From positions 46,289,335-46,353,334 of the forward strand of contig CM071930.1 of NCBI GenBank assembly GCA_016081115.2: 64,000 bases of DNA, read 5' to 3'. The notes beneath the pieces are model-generated. The model was not told where the DNA came from. It worked only from the letters and a program-made list of their open reading frames with translations, and did no database searches. The stretch is from Rehmannia glutinosa. Its lineage: Eukaryota > Streptophyta > Magnoliopsida > Lamiales > Orobanchaceae. Position numbers and translations under genes: made by a program. Shown piece by piece: positions 1 to 12,000 of the stretch (the stretch's first letter is position 1; each line of letters starts with the position of its first letter).

Positions 1-1048
1 AGGCCGACGGTCAGGGTCGACGGCCGCCTGGGTGCGATCGTACTTAACGTTTAATTTGAAACAGAACGTTTTTCTCTCTTCAAACCCATGAGGGGGACCA
101 GTTGGGGTAATGGTCACCCCTTGTAAATGTGCTGTGTTCTTTTCTTTTCTCTTATCACTGCGAGACGGTCGCCTCTATCTTTTGACAAAGAAAATCTAAC
201 CGCTTGACAAATGCACAACATTTCCTTAAAATGTGGGATTGATTTCTAACAGCTATATTCTTGATTTTTATTGTATTTTTCTCAGATTTTTAATCCCCAA
301 GAGGAGCCTATGCTTGATCAATCATCTCCTATAAATAGAGGAAGTTTTGAGCAACCAAAACAACCATTGAGATACAATACAACAAGATACACTTCAAGCA
401 AATATTTGTTCTTCATAGTTATTATTCTTGTTGTAATTTTGCCTAGCTTATCACTTTCACATCCTTGAGGTCTAGGCTATTCTTGATTACACTTTGCACT
501 CATATTGTAATATTCATTATTGAGTTGTAATCTTGATTTTTGGTCATCATTCAACACAAGACATCCTTGTGAGTATTCTTGTGGTAAGAATACACTTGGG
601 TGATCTAGGTGCTAGGTGTGAAAAGATTGTGGTAATTTTCTTGTTGAGGTGTTGAAGAATTTGGTATTCTTCAAGGTTGAAGATTGTGGTAATGTTCACA
701 AGGTGCCGTTGAAGGAAGATTGTGGTAATCTTCAAAGGGTGATTGTGGTAATCTCCAAAGGTGGTGTTGTAGAAGAGTGTGGTGCTCTTCAAGGTGTTGT
801 AAGTTGAGTTTGTATTAATTTTGGTAATTAATAAAATTCTTTTTCTTTTGGAAATCCATCCCGGATATACTGGGGTGGTAGAGGATTAGGCCCTAGGTGG
901 GTTGAACCTCTATAAATCGACGTGTGTTGTTTACATTCCGCATCTTTATTATTGTCTTGGCTTGTCTTGTTCGAAAAAGAGGGTAAAATCGAAAAGATGG
1001 AGATAATCTATACAATCCCCTCTAGATTATCATAGTCGCTGACTTACA
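1..1048 (+). repeat. Element 1: 5' LTR, right part (Sirevirus-like Ty1/copia)
   Basis: This is the downstream part of an LTR whose beginning lies outside the window. It is homologous to the LTRs at 5582, 15706 and 21820. It has a TATA box (CTATAAATAG, about 330-339), the GTGGT-loop hairpin array (573-833), an AATAAA signal at about 830, and it ends in GACTTACA just before a primer binding site. The first bases carry the CG-rich GTCGACGG-type motifs typical of the family's U3. The plus-strand orientation is set by the primer binding site and gag that follow. Confidence 0.85.
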
Positions 1049-1050
1049 AG

Positions 1051-1063
1051 TGGTATCAAAGCC
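1051..1063 (+). other. Primer binding site of element 1 (initiator tRNA-Met)
   Basis: TGGTATCAAAGCC lies two bases after the LTR end. It matches the 3' end of plant initiator tRNA-Met (usual form TGGTATCAGAGC) with one difference. The same sequence occurs at 17035-17047 in element 2. Confidence 0.85.
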
Positions 1064-1121
1064 AAACTTTGGCAAGCTCGTTTCACATCGCGTGTGAAGA
1101 GGAACGATCGTCGGCCGCGAA

Positions 1122-2432
1122 TGAAGCTCATCTTACCAAAGACTTCCACCACCAAGCCACCACTATTTGATTCCAAAAATTTTATTTTTGGAAAGAAAGA
1201 ATGGAATGTTATCTACAAGGTTGCGGGTTCGATATTTGGAACATCATCATCAATGGAGAATCTATTCCAATGAAAGACACACCATACACCTCCAAAGCTC
1301 TCAAGGAGCTCAATGATGAAGAAAAGAAAACCATCTCCTTAAATGGTAAAGCTCTCAATATTTTGTATTGTTCACTTACTAATTTGGAATATGAACATAT
1401 TGTAGAATTCAATCGGCTCATGAAGTATGGCAAAAATTAGAAGCCATTCATGAAGTATATGCAAATGAAAGGAGTCAAACAAAAGCATCTACTTCTCAAA
1501 GGGATACAATGTCAAATCTAAGGAACAAGCCTCTTACAACTTCCAACTATGAAGAAGTTGAACATTGTCTTATGGGCATCGAAGAAGAAAACGAGGTATG
1601 TCTTAAACCCTCTACTTCCTATGATATTGTTATAAAAAATGATTATAGTGATTTGCAAAATGATTTTGATGATCTTCAAAATGAATTCCAAAGCTTGCTT
1701 GTTAAATACAAAAATTTGAAAAATGAATTCAATGTTTTGAAAAATGATAAGGATAGTTTATTTACTTCCTATGAATCACTATCTTGTGCTCACTCCACCA
1801 CACTTGACAAGGTTAGAAACCTTGAAAATGAAAATAGTACTCTTGTTGAGGAGATTAATTGTATGAAAAAGGATTTATCAAAATCCAACTCGAGTACCGA
1901 TAAAATGACCAATATTGTTGATGTTCATAGTTGTAATAAATTGAAACAAAGACTTGATCATAAGCCTAGTGTTGTTAACCATATGAAAAGAAATCAAGTC
2001 CTTATGCATGTTGGTCATTATGCTCCTAAAATATTACTTGTTTTTATTATGGTAAAAAGGGTCATACGGTAAACACTTATCGGGCTAAAAATAGTCAATT
2101 ATTTGTGGAGACCTAAAAGTCTCAAGACAAATCCCAAAGGACCCAAGCACTTGAGGGTACCACAAAACATCGTTATATTAGGTACCCGGCGAAATAACAA
2201 TCGAAGAAAATTCATACCGCCAAGGAGACATCAAATGACCATCTCATTTGATCAAAGAAGAAGACACCACCAAAATGAATTTCCAAGAAGGAAATATTAT
2301 CAACAAAGGGAAGGATATAATCCTTGGAGATGGAGTAATTGGAGAAACCACCATCAACATGAAGATTTTCAAACGAGAAGATATCATCAACAATGGGAAT
2401 GACACAACCCATGGAAATGGCGAAATTGGTAA
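1122..2432 (+). pseudogene. Element 1 gag, decayed
   Basis: A broken copy of the gag that is open in element 2 (17103-18401). Recognisable parts, in order, are the N-terminal DUF4219/UBN2-type region (LFDSKNF...WKERM, about 1150-1440), a coiled coil rich in L/N/E/K (about 1620-1890), a damaged zinc-knuckle region (about 2030-2090; the first cysteines are not readable in one frame), and a basic, Trp-rich C-terminus (about 2250-2430). Frames break near 1430, 2070 and 2400. It would not make an intact Gag. The C-terminal tail repeats an F-x-R-x-x-x-x-Q...W-x-W-x-N-W unit that also occurs twice in element 2. Confidence 0.8.
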
Positions 2433-3281
2433 ACCGTATCTCCCTATTTAAATATGCATTTTGTTTTTGCATGTTTTTTTATTTGTGTTTAAATCGCAAA
2501 ATGAGTTTTAAAATTTATAAGGTCTTCTACATATATTTATGTGTTTTTAAAATACTTTGAAAAATGAGACCTTACATGTTGTGGACTTACTTAGACTTAT
2601 ATGTTTTTATCTCTTATGGATTTTTATAGCATGAGCTTATTTGTGATATATCTTATTACTTTAAACCTACACTTGTATCATATTGTTTTGTGCTAGTCTT
2701 GTTTTAAGAATTGTGTAGGACTCATGTATCTTCACAAATGGCTATCTACGTCATAATATGTCAAGAGTGACATAAACTATCGAGGTACGCTCATCATTGG
2801 TATTCATCTTATAAACTCGATACATTTGTGCCATATGACTATGTGCTTATTTTATACAAGTGCCATTAAGAGGATGTGTTGATTTTTTTTTTGAAAGGCA
2901 TTATTTGACATAGCTTGTTTTATCCAAGATTTGTAAAGGATTATATTTTCTTTTGATAAAACAATTGATCTACTAAGTTATGCATTTTATTGCACATATA
3001 AATGCCACTATTCTTGGATACTTATGTCAAACCTCTTGTTCATATGATTCCTGTAAATGAGGTCTCAACTATGTGCTCTCTTATTGTCAAATTTCGAAAG
3101 AAACCTTATGTAGCTTTCTTAAGCTTATTTGAACTTGAATGATTTATTAGACTCTTGATGATGCATAGTATGTGGTGCTTAAAATAGTGTATCTATTATT
3201 CGATATTACTATGCTCGTGTGCAAAATATCTTGTTAAGATTTTGCAGAAATTTGTGATATTTCGCAACAAGTTTGATGAAC
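2433..3281 (+). other. Element 1 internal non-coding stretch between gag and pol remnant
   Basis: AT-rich and without a supportable gene. Bases about 2,440-2,910 align by eye with 18,420-18,890 of element 2 (shared CTATCGAGGTACG at about 2777 and the GTGCCATTAAG-like stretch near 2860), so this is family sequence. Bases about 2,910-3,281 have no counterpart in element 2 and appear to be decayed upstream pol sequence. Confidence 0.5.
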
Positions 3282-3770
3282 AAGACAAGGTTAGTAGCTC
3301 AATGATATTGTCAAGAAGAAGGTAATGATTTTGATGTAATATTTGCACTCATAGCACATTTAGAAGTTATTTGCACTTTACTTGCCCATTCTTGTTTTGA
3401 GAAAATTTCAAGCTTTACCAAATGGATGTTAAATCTAATTTTCTAAATGGTTTTATTCAAATAGAAGTCTATCGGAGTTTAAAATTTTTAGGCCAAATGA
3501 TTTTTATAAAAAGGCCTTGTACGGTTGATACAAGTACCTTGTATATAGTTTGATAGACTTAGTTATTTTTGCAAAATTATTTTACAAAAGGTAAAGTTGA
3601 TACTACACTTCTTGTTTTGAAAAAGGGCAAGGTTGTTTACTTGTGCAAATTTATGTTGATAATATTTTTGGTGCTGCTAATGAATATTTGTGTAAGATAT
3701 TTTTCCAAGTTAATGCAAGGTGAACCTAAGATGATCATGATGAGGGGAGATAAAATTTGATCATTGGAAT
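3282..3770 (+). pseudogene. Element 1 pol remnant: decayed copia reverse transcriptase
   Basis: Translation in shifting frames gives degenerate versions of the copia RT blocks. These are TRLVAQ with an EEG-x-DFD-like match (about 3282-3340), MDVKSNFLNGF at about 3422, a KALYG-like block near 3510, FTKGKVDTTL at about 3584, and a FSKLMQG motif near 3705. The catalytic YVDD block (near 3655) is unreadable. Integrase and RNase H are not recognisable. This shows the family once carried pol, whereas element 2 has lost the region completely. Confidence 0.7.
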
Positions 3771-5581
3771 TCAAGTTCTACAATGCCAAGAAGGTGATTA
3801 TATTCCACACTCAAAAGAAGAAGTGAGGCATTGAAGAAGAAAGAACCATTTTAACCTATATGGCCACAAATGCGAAAATTGACAAAACATTGAAGTAGGC
3901 ATTGACAAACAAATTCGAGGTATGTTTATCTTCGTCTATTACTCCTTAAGACTTGACATTTTATATACCTTATGTCTATATGCTCGACTTAAAACAATCC
4001 CAACGAATCTCATTAAAGTGTCGTCAAAAGAAATTTTCAAATATTTGTAAGGCACTTCTTCTTATGACTTGTTCATCCAAAGTTTTAAAACGTTATTATT
4101 TTTCGAGATAACAAGTCCTGATAATAATTTTTCAAAATATGGTTCGTCATAATCGAACTAAACATATTGAGATTCGATATTTCTTCAAAGGGATTGCATG
4201 TTTAACAAAAACTTGATGTGTTTAATTCCGTCTCAAGGATAACTCACGACTTTTTAATCGCTATCGCAAGTATTTTACCTCATTTCGAGCTTGATTATGA
4301 CATAATGTATATTGAATGAGGTCTACGCTTGCATTTTGCACGTTTTCAAAACTTAGGGGCGAAAAATCGGATTTTTGGATCAAATTTCGGACTTTCAAAA
4401 TAGAACAAACCAAATGGGCTGCCATGGCGGCCCGACCACGCCCACTAGCTCGATCGACGCCCTATGCCCCGACCGGCCGCCCACTCGCAGAAGTTTGGTT
4501 AAAACCGTCTGCTTCTTGCATTTTGGCATTTTGATGTTTTTCTTCCCCATTTCGACCCCTTTGACATTTTCACACACAATTCACTTCAAATGTGTTTTGT
4601 TGCACAAAATTCATATTTTGGGGATTACCTAGCTCAATTATCATCATCATTGCTCGTCTTTACAGATTAAATGGTAAGAATTCTACTTCCTTATCTCAAT
4701 TGGGTTGAACCCTTGAGAACTTGGCCTATATGTATTTTCTTGATGACATGTGTATATATTTGTGATGAGCTTATTGATTGTTGATGAATGATATTTGTAA
4801 AATTGCTTTTGGTGATGAAAAACTTGGCTTGATTACATTTACAAGGGCTATATATATCTTCTTCAATTTTTGACGCCCGCCAAGTGTTCGATAAAATGTC
4901 TCAATGAAAAATTCATCACCTACATGATTCTCTCGATTTCAAAAGGCTTGTATATTTATAGAGATCATGTCTTGCAAATCAAATGAGTCTTAATAAGCTT
5001 CTACAAGTCGTATGATCGACTCTTTCCTCCTATTTTGTCTATAAGCTTCAATGTTCGATAGCTCGATACATCGGTTTAGTTGCGCACTTTGATATGATTA
5101 TATGATGTTTTTATCGTGCTAACATTCTTTTTGATGATTTCAAAGGGGGAGAATCAGGTTATAAGCTTATTGTCTTATAAAAGCTAAAATAAGCTCGAGA
5201 AAGAAGCTATAAGTTATGGCTTCTAAAAGCCATAAGTTGTGGATTATATTTAGTCCATTTGTTGTATTATGGACTTATATACTTGTCTAATGATGTTTTG
5301 TTGACAGGGGGAGCTTATAAGCTCTTGTACTTAAGACCAATATGTAAAAGCTAAGCTTTTAGCTTGTGGATGATTGCTTTTACATTACTCTTGTTGTGCA
5401 TATTGATAGGGAGAGCTTTTGCTTTATATGTTTAATATCTCTACTCCCATCCTTGTGATTATATTGCGTGGAATGTTGTCGCTCACAATGATAGTTCCTT
5501 TTAACCTAGTAAAAGTGTTTTGTTTTCAAAATCGACCTCGTTAAAATTGTTTTGGTTTGTAATCATCAAAAAGGGGGAGAT
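3771..5581 (+). other. Element 1 3' internal region with four polypurine tracts
   Basis: No gene is supportable here. The position corresponding to the env-like ORF of element 2 is absent: sequence similar to 18,900-19,040 (about 4,260-4,450) runs almost directly into sequence similar to 20,950 onward (CTCAATTGGGTTGAACCC at about 4696). Four G-rich polypurine tracts are seen at 5142-5152, 5304-5314, 5406-5415 and 5568-5581, the last abutting the 3' LTR. Repeated polypurine tracts upstream of the 3' LTR are a reported hallmark of the Sirevirus lineage. Confidence 0.65.
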
Positions 5582-6943
5582 TGTTTGATAAATGGTTTTA
5601 TCATGATTTTGATGATTTTGTTTTTATACCAAAACAATGATTTTAAAGGTTGTCCAAATACTCCTAAATGATTTAAAATGGTTTTAATATTTTCCGGAGT
5701 ATTTCTTCAAGTTTTATTTTCGACAAAAATTGGACAACACATTTAATGATTTTGTATCAATGGGTTTTTACATCCAAACTATGTTTCTAAATGTTTTCCT
5801 AATACTCCCGATCGGTCTAAAATGTTTTTACTATGTATCGGGGTATTTCTTGAAGTTTATATCGGACAACACATTTTGTATTAATGTGTTATTTCATCAA
5901 AACTATGTTCCTAAATGTTGTCTAAATACTCCCGATTGGTTTAAAATGTTTTTACTATTTTTTCGGAGTATTTCTTGAGTATTATTTTCGACAAAAATTG
6001 GACAACATTTTTGTCTCGAGGTCAACCGGTCGCCGTATAGGGCAACCCGTACCTGAAGATGAATTTTGGAATAAAAAATGAGACGAACTGAAAAAATAGA
6101 CAGTCGACCCGGCCGCCTGGGCGCGTCGACCACGCCTCGCCAGTGCGACGATGGTACCTGAACGTTTAATTTGAAACTGAACGTTTTTCTCTCTTCAAAC
6201 CCATGAGGGGGACCGGTTGGGGTAATGGTCGACCGGTCGAGGTATAGGTCGACCGGTCACCCCTTGTAAATGTGTTGTGTTCTTTTCTTTTCTCTTATCA
6301 GTGCGCGACCGGTCGCCCTATCTTTTGACAGCAAAATCTGACCGTTTGACAGCAGACAACATTTCCTTAAAATGTGGGATAGATTTCTAACAACTATATT
6401 CTTGATTTTTATTGTATTTTTCTGTAGATTTTCAATCCCCAAGAGGAGCCTATGCTTGATCAATCATATCCTCTAAATAGAGGAAGTTTTGGTGCAACCA
6501 AAACAACCATTGAGATACAATACAACAAGATACACTTCAAGCAAATAATTGTTCTTCATAGTTATTATTCTTGTTGTAATTTTGCCTAGCTTATCACTTT
6601 CACATCCTTGAGGTCTAGGCTATTCTTGATTACACTTTGCACTCATATTGTAATATTCATTATTGAGTTGTAATCTTGATTTTTGGTCATCATTCAACAC
6701 AAGACATCCTTGTGAGTATTCTTGTGGTAAGAATGCACTTGGGTGATCTATGTGCTAGGTGTGAGAAGATTGTGGTAATCTTCTTGTTGAGGTGTTGAAG
6801 AATTTGGTATTCTTCAAGGTTGAAGATTGTGGTAATCTTCACAAGGTGCTGTTGAAGGAAGATTGTGGTAATCTTCAAAGGGAGATTGTGGTAATCTCCA
6901 AAGGTGGTGTTGTAGAAGAGTGTGGTAATCTCCTAGGGTGGTG
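5582..6943 (+). repeat. Element 1: 3' LTR, truncated at its right end
   Basis: It starts TGTTTGATAAATGG immediately after the AAAAAGGGGGAGAT polypurine tract. It matches the other LTR copies through the GTGGT-hairpin array (6716 onward) and is lost at about 6943, before the AATAAA signal and the terminal CTTACA. The LTR terminus is missing and no target duplication can be found. The TATA box position reads CTCTAAATAGAGG (about 6471-6483), a weaker match than in the other copies. Confidence 0.85.
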
Positions 6944-7864
6944 TCCCATAATCATATTTGTGCCGCCGTTTTACGTAAAAGACAAACATGGGGCTCATGA
7001 ATGCTCCTTGTTACTAAGCAACAACAAACAGAGGAGTATAACCTCGATTTGTCCATTTTTTATAACAATACACATTTTTTTTCGCTTTCTTTTTTTTCAA
7101 TCTTTGTTTAACAACTAGTTAACAACTACTAAATCATGAGTTCTCGGACATTCATAGCACTAAGTATCGTCGTATATGCCTTAACACATCAAGTATTTAT
7201 GGTGTTGGAAATCTCATTAAAATTTAGCATGCATCAACGTCAATCTATCCTAGACAATCAATTGCTTCACATTGAAAACACCAATTAACAAGTTAATATA
7301 TGTATAATTGGGCCAAGTTATTGACTAGCAAACACTCAATTTGTTAAAAAAAATCATATCTCTCACAAACAAGCATACAGGCATTCCGAAAATGTTATTG
7401 TACCCACCTCCAACTTTTAAGATTCACATTGTCCTCAATGTGAAAGAAAGAAATGAACAAACACACACAAAACACTCAAAAAGCAAAGAAATTAGAATGA
7501 TATAAAAGAGGTGGAAAAAGAAAAATGCGACCTTACTACAATAGTGGAATCGGTGTTGAGCGATCATTGGGTTGTTTTGGTACGGGACCTTCAACGGCAT
7601 CTTCATACCTAATCAAAGTTAAGCAACACACAACTCGAATACCGTGAAATCTCAAATATTCCCAATGAGGACAACCAAGAAGATGTTCAAGAGATTTTTT
7701 TTTTGGATTTCAAAATGACTCTAATGACTTGTGATTATTTTGAAAGAAAATAAAATAAAAAAATAAAAATAAATGAAAACAATTGCACACAAACATCGGG
7801 TTGCCTCCCGGGTAGCGCTTCTTTAACGTCGTATAGCTGGACTATGTCACCTAAATATGAAGAT
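6944..7864 (-). other. Gypsy-1 3' non-coding region, truncated
   Basis: No gene is supportable. Read on the minus strand it follows the protease frame and contains AGCGCTACCCGGGAGGCAAC (about 7800-7820) and a GGAGGTGGGTACAATAAC stretch next to an ACATTGAGGACAATGTG motif (about 7395-7445). These are characteristic of the 3' untranslated part of Athila/Tat-type gypsy elements. No downstream LTR (expected to start TGATAAGGGTTGC on the minus strand) is present before the junction with the copia LTR at about 6943, so the element is truncated here. Confidence 0.55.
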
Positions 7865-10176
7865 TTAATCGGGCGGAGCCTTGAACTTATGAAAATCCTT
7901 AACATCGCCACCTAAGTCAAATTTCGAACAATTTACCTTGACGGCCCCATTTTTCTGCACGACATCTTTAAATATGAAATTTTCTGTGGGCACTTCTACA
8001 TACTGAACATCACATGCTTTCAAGGGTTTATTAGATGGTGTATCAAACAAATGATCATTTTTCCCAATCAAGTTTATAGGAAAACAAGTATCATCTAGGT
8101 GGTTTTTCAAGGGAATTTTAAAGATAACTTGTTCACTCCCTACTCTCAAAATAAGTTTTCCATCATGCTCATCAATGAGAGATTTTGCAGTAGCCAAAAA
8201 GGGACGCCCTAGAATTAAGGGAACTTCTATATTATCATGCATGTCAAGAATAACGAAATCGACTGGAAACACGAATTTATCAATCTTGACTAACACATCA
8301 TGAATAATACCTCTAGGATGTTTAATCGATTTATCGGCTAATTGAATGTCCATCCTAATAGGTTTAAGTTCACTTAATCCTGCATGCTTGAATGTTTCAT
8401 AAGACATCACGTTGATACTAGCTCCCAAGTCGGCTAGTGCCATATCAACAGGTAAATCATCAATTGTGCAAGGGATAATAAAGCTTCATGGATCATTAAA
8501 TTTTTGTGGTAGTTCATTGGAAGGACATTTATCATTCAATTGCACATTTGATAATTTGTTAAGCTTATTTTCACTAGGAATGATGTCATTAAGATCCCTA
8601 ACATGCTTTGAAGGAGGGTCAACAAATGGAATATTGGCATGTAATTGTTTGAAAGAATCAAGGTACTTACCAAATTTGTCCTCCCTTCTATCTTCTTCGG
8701 TTAGACTCCGATAAGGGATCTTGGGCTTGTATTCTGCAACCTCCTTTTCATGAGCTTTTCTTTGGGCATGTCATCCTCCATGTATTTCTGCATGGCGGCA
8801 TTGGCATAATCATGCTCATGTGGAAAATTGATGGTGATTGCCTTTATGTGTTCCCTTGAGTTTAGCTCAGTATTACCCCGACAAACTACATTGTGGCCTT
8901 TCAGAAATCATCTTCGCAATCTGGCCTATTTGGTTTTCCAGATTATGGATAGATGCCTCTTGATTTCTCAAGGATGTTTCCACCACCTGGAATCGGGTAT
9001 TTGTTGATTGCACAAACTTTGTTATAAGATCTTCCAAGTTAGGTTTACCTTGATTTGGCTGAAATCCGGGAGATGTGTGTAGATCAGGATTGTGATTAGG
9101 TCGTGGTTGGTCTTGGTTTCCCCAACCGAAATTAGGATGTTGTCGCCACCAGGATTGTATGTGTTGCTGTAAGGATTACTTGGGTAATTTCTGCCTTGAT
9201 TCCCAACGTAATTAGCTTGTTCAGCGTGAGGTATTGTGTGTGGGCAGTCTTGATGATTATGCAATCCTCCGCAAGTTTCACAAGATAAAACATGCGGTGG
9301 TGGTGGTTTAGGAGCCGCTAGATTGTCGATCTTTCAGGTCAAAGCTTCGACTTGTGCAACTAGTGTAACAACTGCATCTGCAATATAAACACCCACTGTT
9401 CTGTTAGGTTTACCTCGTACGGATTGCCATTGATAGCCATTCATGGACATTCCCTTTATCAGATCTTGGGCAGGTTCTGGTGTTTTATTGTTCAAAGTTC
9501 CCCCAGTCGCCGCATCAATCATTTGCCTTTTTGACGAGAGTAGCCCATTGTAAAATGTTTGGACTTGCATCCAAATAGGAATACCATGATGTGGGCATTT
9601 CCGCAATAATTATTTGAATCCCTCCCAAGTGTCGTACAAGGTCTCGTCGTCTTCTTGAGTGAATGAAGAGATTTCATTCCTCAATCGTGCAGTTTTGGCC
9701 GGTGGGAAATACTTCAAAAGGAACTTTTCGGCCATGATGCTACATGTTGTGATTGTTCCCTTTGGCAAAGTATTTAGCCATTGTTTAGCCCGTCCCCGAA
9801 GAGTAAATGGGAATAGGCGCAGATGGATGGCATCGTCAGAGACCCCATGGATTTTGAATGTATCGCAGATTTCGAGGAAATTTGCGATATGATTAATCAG
9901 ATCTTCGTTTGGTAGGCCGTCAAATTGAACAAACTGTTGCACCATCTGAATGACATGTGGTTTTATTTCAAAATTATTGGCTGCAACAGCGGGCCTCACG
10001 ATACTAGATGACGTGTCGTCCATGGATGGTTTGGCGTAGTCATACATAGTTCTTTGGTCATCCGCCATGCCGAAATCTTTACTTTCGTTAATATCTTGTG
10101 CGTGGTCTGTATTAGTACTTTCCTCTGTGTTGCTACCGGCGGTGTCGCGCTTCCAAATTTGATGACGAGTAGGCAT
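7865..10176 (-). pseudogene. Gypsy-1 gag-protease (Athila/Tat-type), broken
   Basis: Gag starts at the ATG at 10176 (MPTRHQIWKRD). The retrotransposon gag domain is clear (FVQFDGLPNEDLINHIANFL, then LFPFTLRGRAKQWL, then EKFLLKYFPPAKTARLRNEI) at about 9650-9930. An in-frame TAA at about 9610 follows WEGFK, and sequence continues in the same frame (LLRKCPHHGIP). Another stop lies at 9334. The zinc knuckle CETCGGLHNHQDC is at about 9235-9280. After a frame change comes an aspartic protease (8443-7865) with ALADLGASIN, the DLG form common in Athila-like elements, and a LILGRPFL flap region. Reverse transcriptase, RNase H and integrase are absent. The product would be non-autonomous even if intact. 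Confidence 0.85.
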
Positions 10177-10309
10177 GCACTACGGTAAATAGAGAGGATA
10201 AGTGTAATCCAAGACTTACAAAGATAGATAAAAAGAAAGATGATGGTAAAATAAAAATAATAAAAAAATGATTAAACTAACTAAAATAAAGCGTTCTTAA
10301 TATTACAAT

Positions 10310-10330
10310 CCCCAGCAACGACGCCAAAAA
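10310..10330 (-). other. Primer binding site of Gypsy-1
   Basis: On the minus strand the LTR end CCATCA is followed by AG and then TTTTTGGCGTCGTTGCTGGGG. This is close to the plant tRNA-Asp-type primer site TGGCGCCGTTGCCGGGGA used by many Athila/Tat elements, with C-to-T type changes. The stretch 10,177-10,309 is untranslated leader with no gene. Confidence 0.75.
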
Positions 10331-10332
10331 CT

Positions 10333-12000
10333 TGATGGCTCAAAAGCTACCTTTAAAACCGTAGGCAAGTGCACCTATTGTTTTATAGTATAGATTATTG
10401 AGTACCAAGTGTCATTTCCACGAGGATTGTAAGTACTAATAATTACTGTATTTTTGTTATTTAATCTAACAATTTTCAGAGTTTTTGTTTGATGAATAAG
10501 GGAAAAGAATCTAATTTAATAAATTACAATTTGTAAAATGAAGGAAGATTTGTAAAATAAGAAATCAAGGGATAGAGATGGGTTTGAATGTAAATCCCTC
10601 TAGAATGTTTTTGTGATTTAACAAGTTAAAAATATAATCATAACCCCTTAAGCAAAAACCATCCTCTTTTAATAAAATCTCATGTTATGTGGACCGTAGA
10701 AATTCCCGATTTAAGTTAAACCCTTTCTCAAGGTGAAAAACTCCTAATCTCAAGTTGATTAACTGAAATCTCTTTCTAGTTAAAACCCCCAAGACATCAT
10801 TATAACGATTTGTGATTTCCCATATTAGGTTTGACCCTAATCCAGAAGATTTATGTCGTCCTATATCTAGGATTGCATGCAACTCTTTTTACTTATATAA
10901 GTTCTATTTCACCATGAATCTCTCGATTTCCCGGATGAAAAATAAACTTCAAATCAATATTGCGCATATATCAATTCGAATGAACGAAGCATAAAATAAG
11001 TGAATCACACAAAACATGAAGATTTTATTAAAAACATACACACTTTAATCATAAATCCATTCTAGAGTTCATTACATTCAAACACTAGGAGTTTAGCTAC
11101 ACATGATTTTGACCAAAGAATAAATTACACAATAAGATTTAAGTATTGTAGACATGGTGTACTTATCTTTCTCAAAATCTCAATTGACTTCTTTCTTGAT
11201 TGATGATGTTGCTCCAAGTCTTGTTCTCCAATGTTGCTACAAGCTTACTCCTCCAAGACCTCTTGATCTCCAATGTCTAATGAATTTAATAAATGAATCT
11301 ATGAATCTAATGAATTCAATGTCCTTCCCAACTCAAACTCTTGGCTTTTATAGACATCATTTTTGTGAAAGAACACATCAATAATGCTATCTTTTGTTAA
11401 ACAAATGCTCCATTTTCTTTGTTGGGTTGTTGAATTATTGTTTTAATATGATAATTGAGGGAATATAGGGACATGATGTAGCAAAATTAGGTGTTAAAGG
11501 TGTACAAAAGTGGTAAAAAGCTTGATTGGTGAGTTTTCCATAATTTTCGCATGGAAAAGTTGCAAAAAGATGTCCCTAACATGGCCATGTCGCAGAACAC
11601 ACCCTGGCCATGTTGTTTCTTCTTCAGTCTGACATGGCCGTGTTGCACAACACGACTTGGCCGTGTCAGAGGCTGTCCAAGCCCAAAAATTGTGATTTTT
11701 CGCCCTGTTTTAACATGGCCGTGTTGCCCGACACCCTCTGGCCGTGTTGGATCAAAAAGGCCCCGAAATGACGCTTTTGGCTTGGGATTTCGAGCGTTTT
11801 CGCATTCTTAAACTCCCCGGTATGTTTTGACATGAATCCATGGTCCGAAATTCACCAAAATTAGCCCCAAATGGTCAATCTACATCAATAAAAGCACCTT
11901 GGAGTAATATGAACTATGTATAACCAAAAATTTACAAAACTAACAATAAAATAACTCAAATTCTACTCAAATATACACATAAAATATGCAACCCTTATCA
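10333..12000 (-). repeat. Gypsy-1 5' LTR
   Basis: On the minus strand it starts TGATAAGGGTTGC at 12000 and ends CCATCA at 10333 (1,668 bases), directly before the primer binding site. It lies inside an env-like ORF of Copia-1: coding similarity stops abruptly at 12001. The part at 11570-11760 carries repeated CG-rich palindromes such as ACATGGCCATGT (11579-11590). The partner LTR is missing because of the truncation near 6943, so the target duplication (expected GCAAT) cannot be confirmed. Confidence 0.8.

Noticed and set aside
4316..4632. Two short open frames near 4,320-4,630
   Set aside because: They lie in the non-coding internal region of element 1, resemble nothing known and overlap in different frames.
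11551..11811. Cys/Trp-rich short frame in the Gypsy-1 LTR
   Set aside because: It is produced by the repeated CG-rich palindromes; there is no domain and no codon-level signal.
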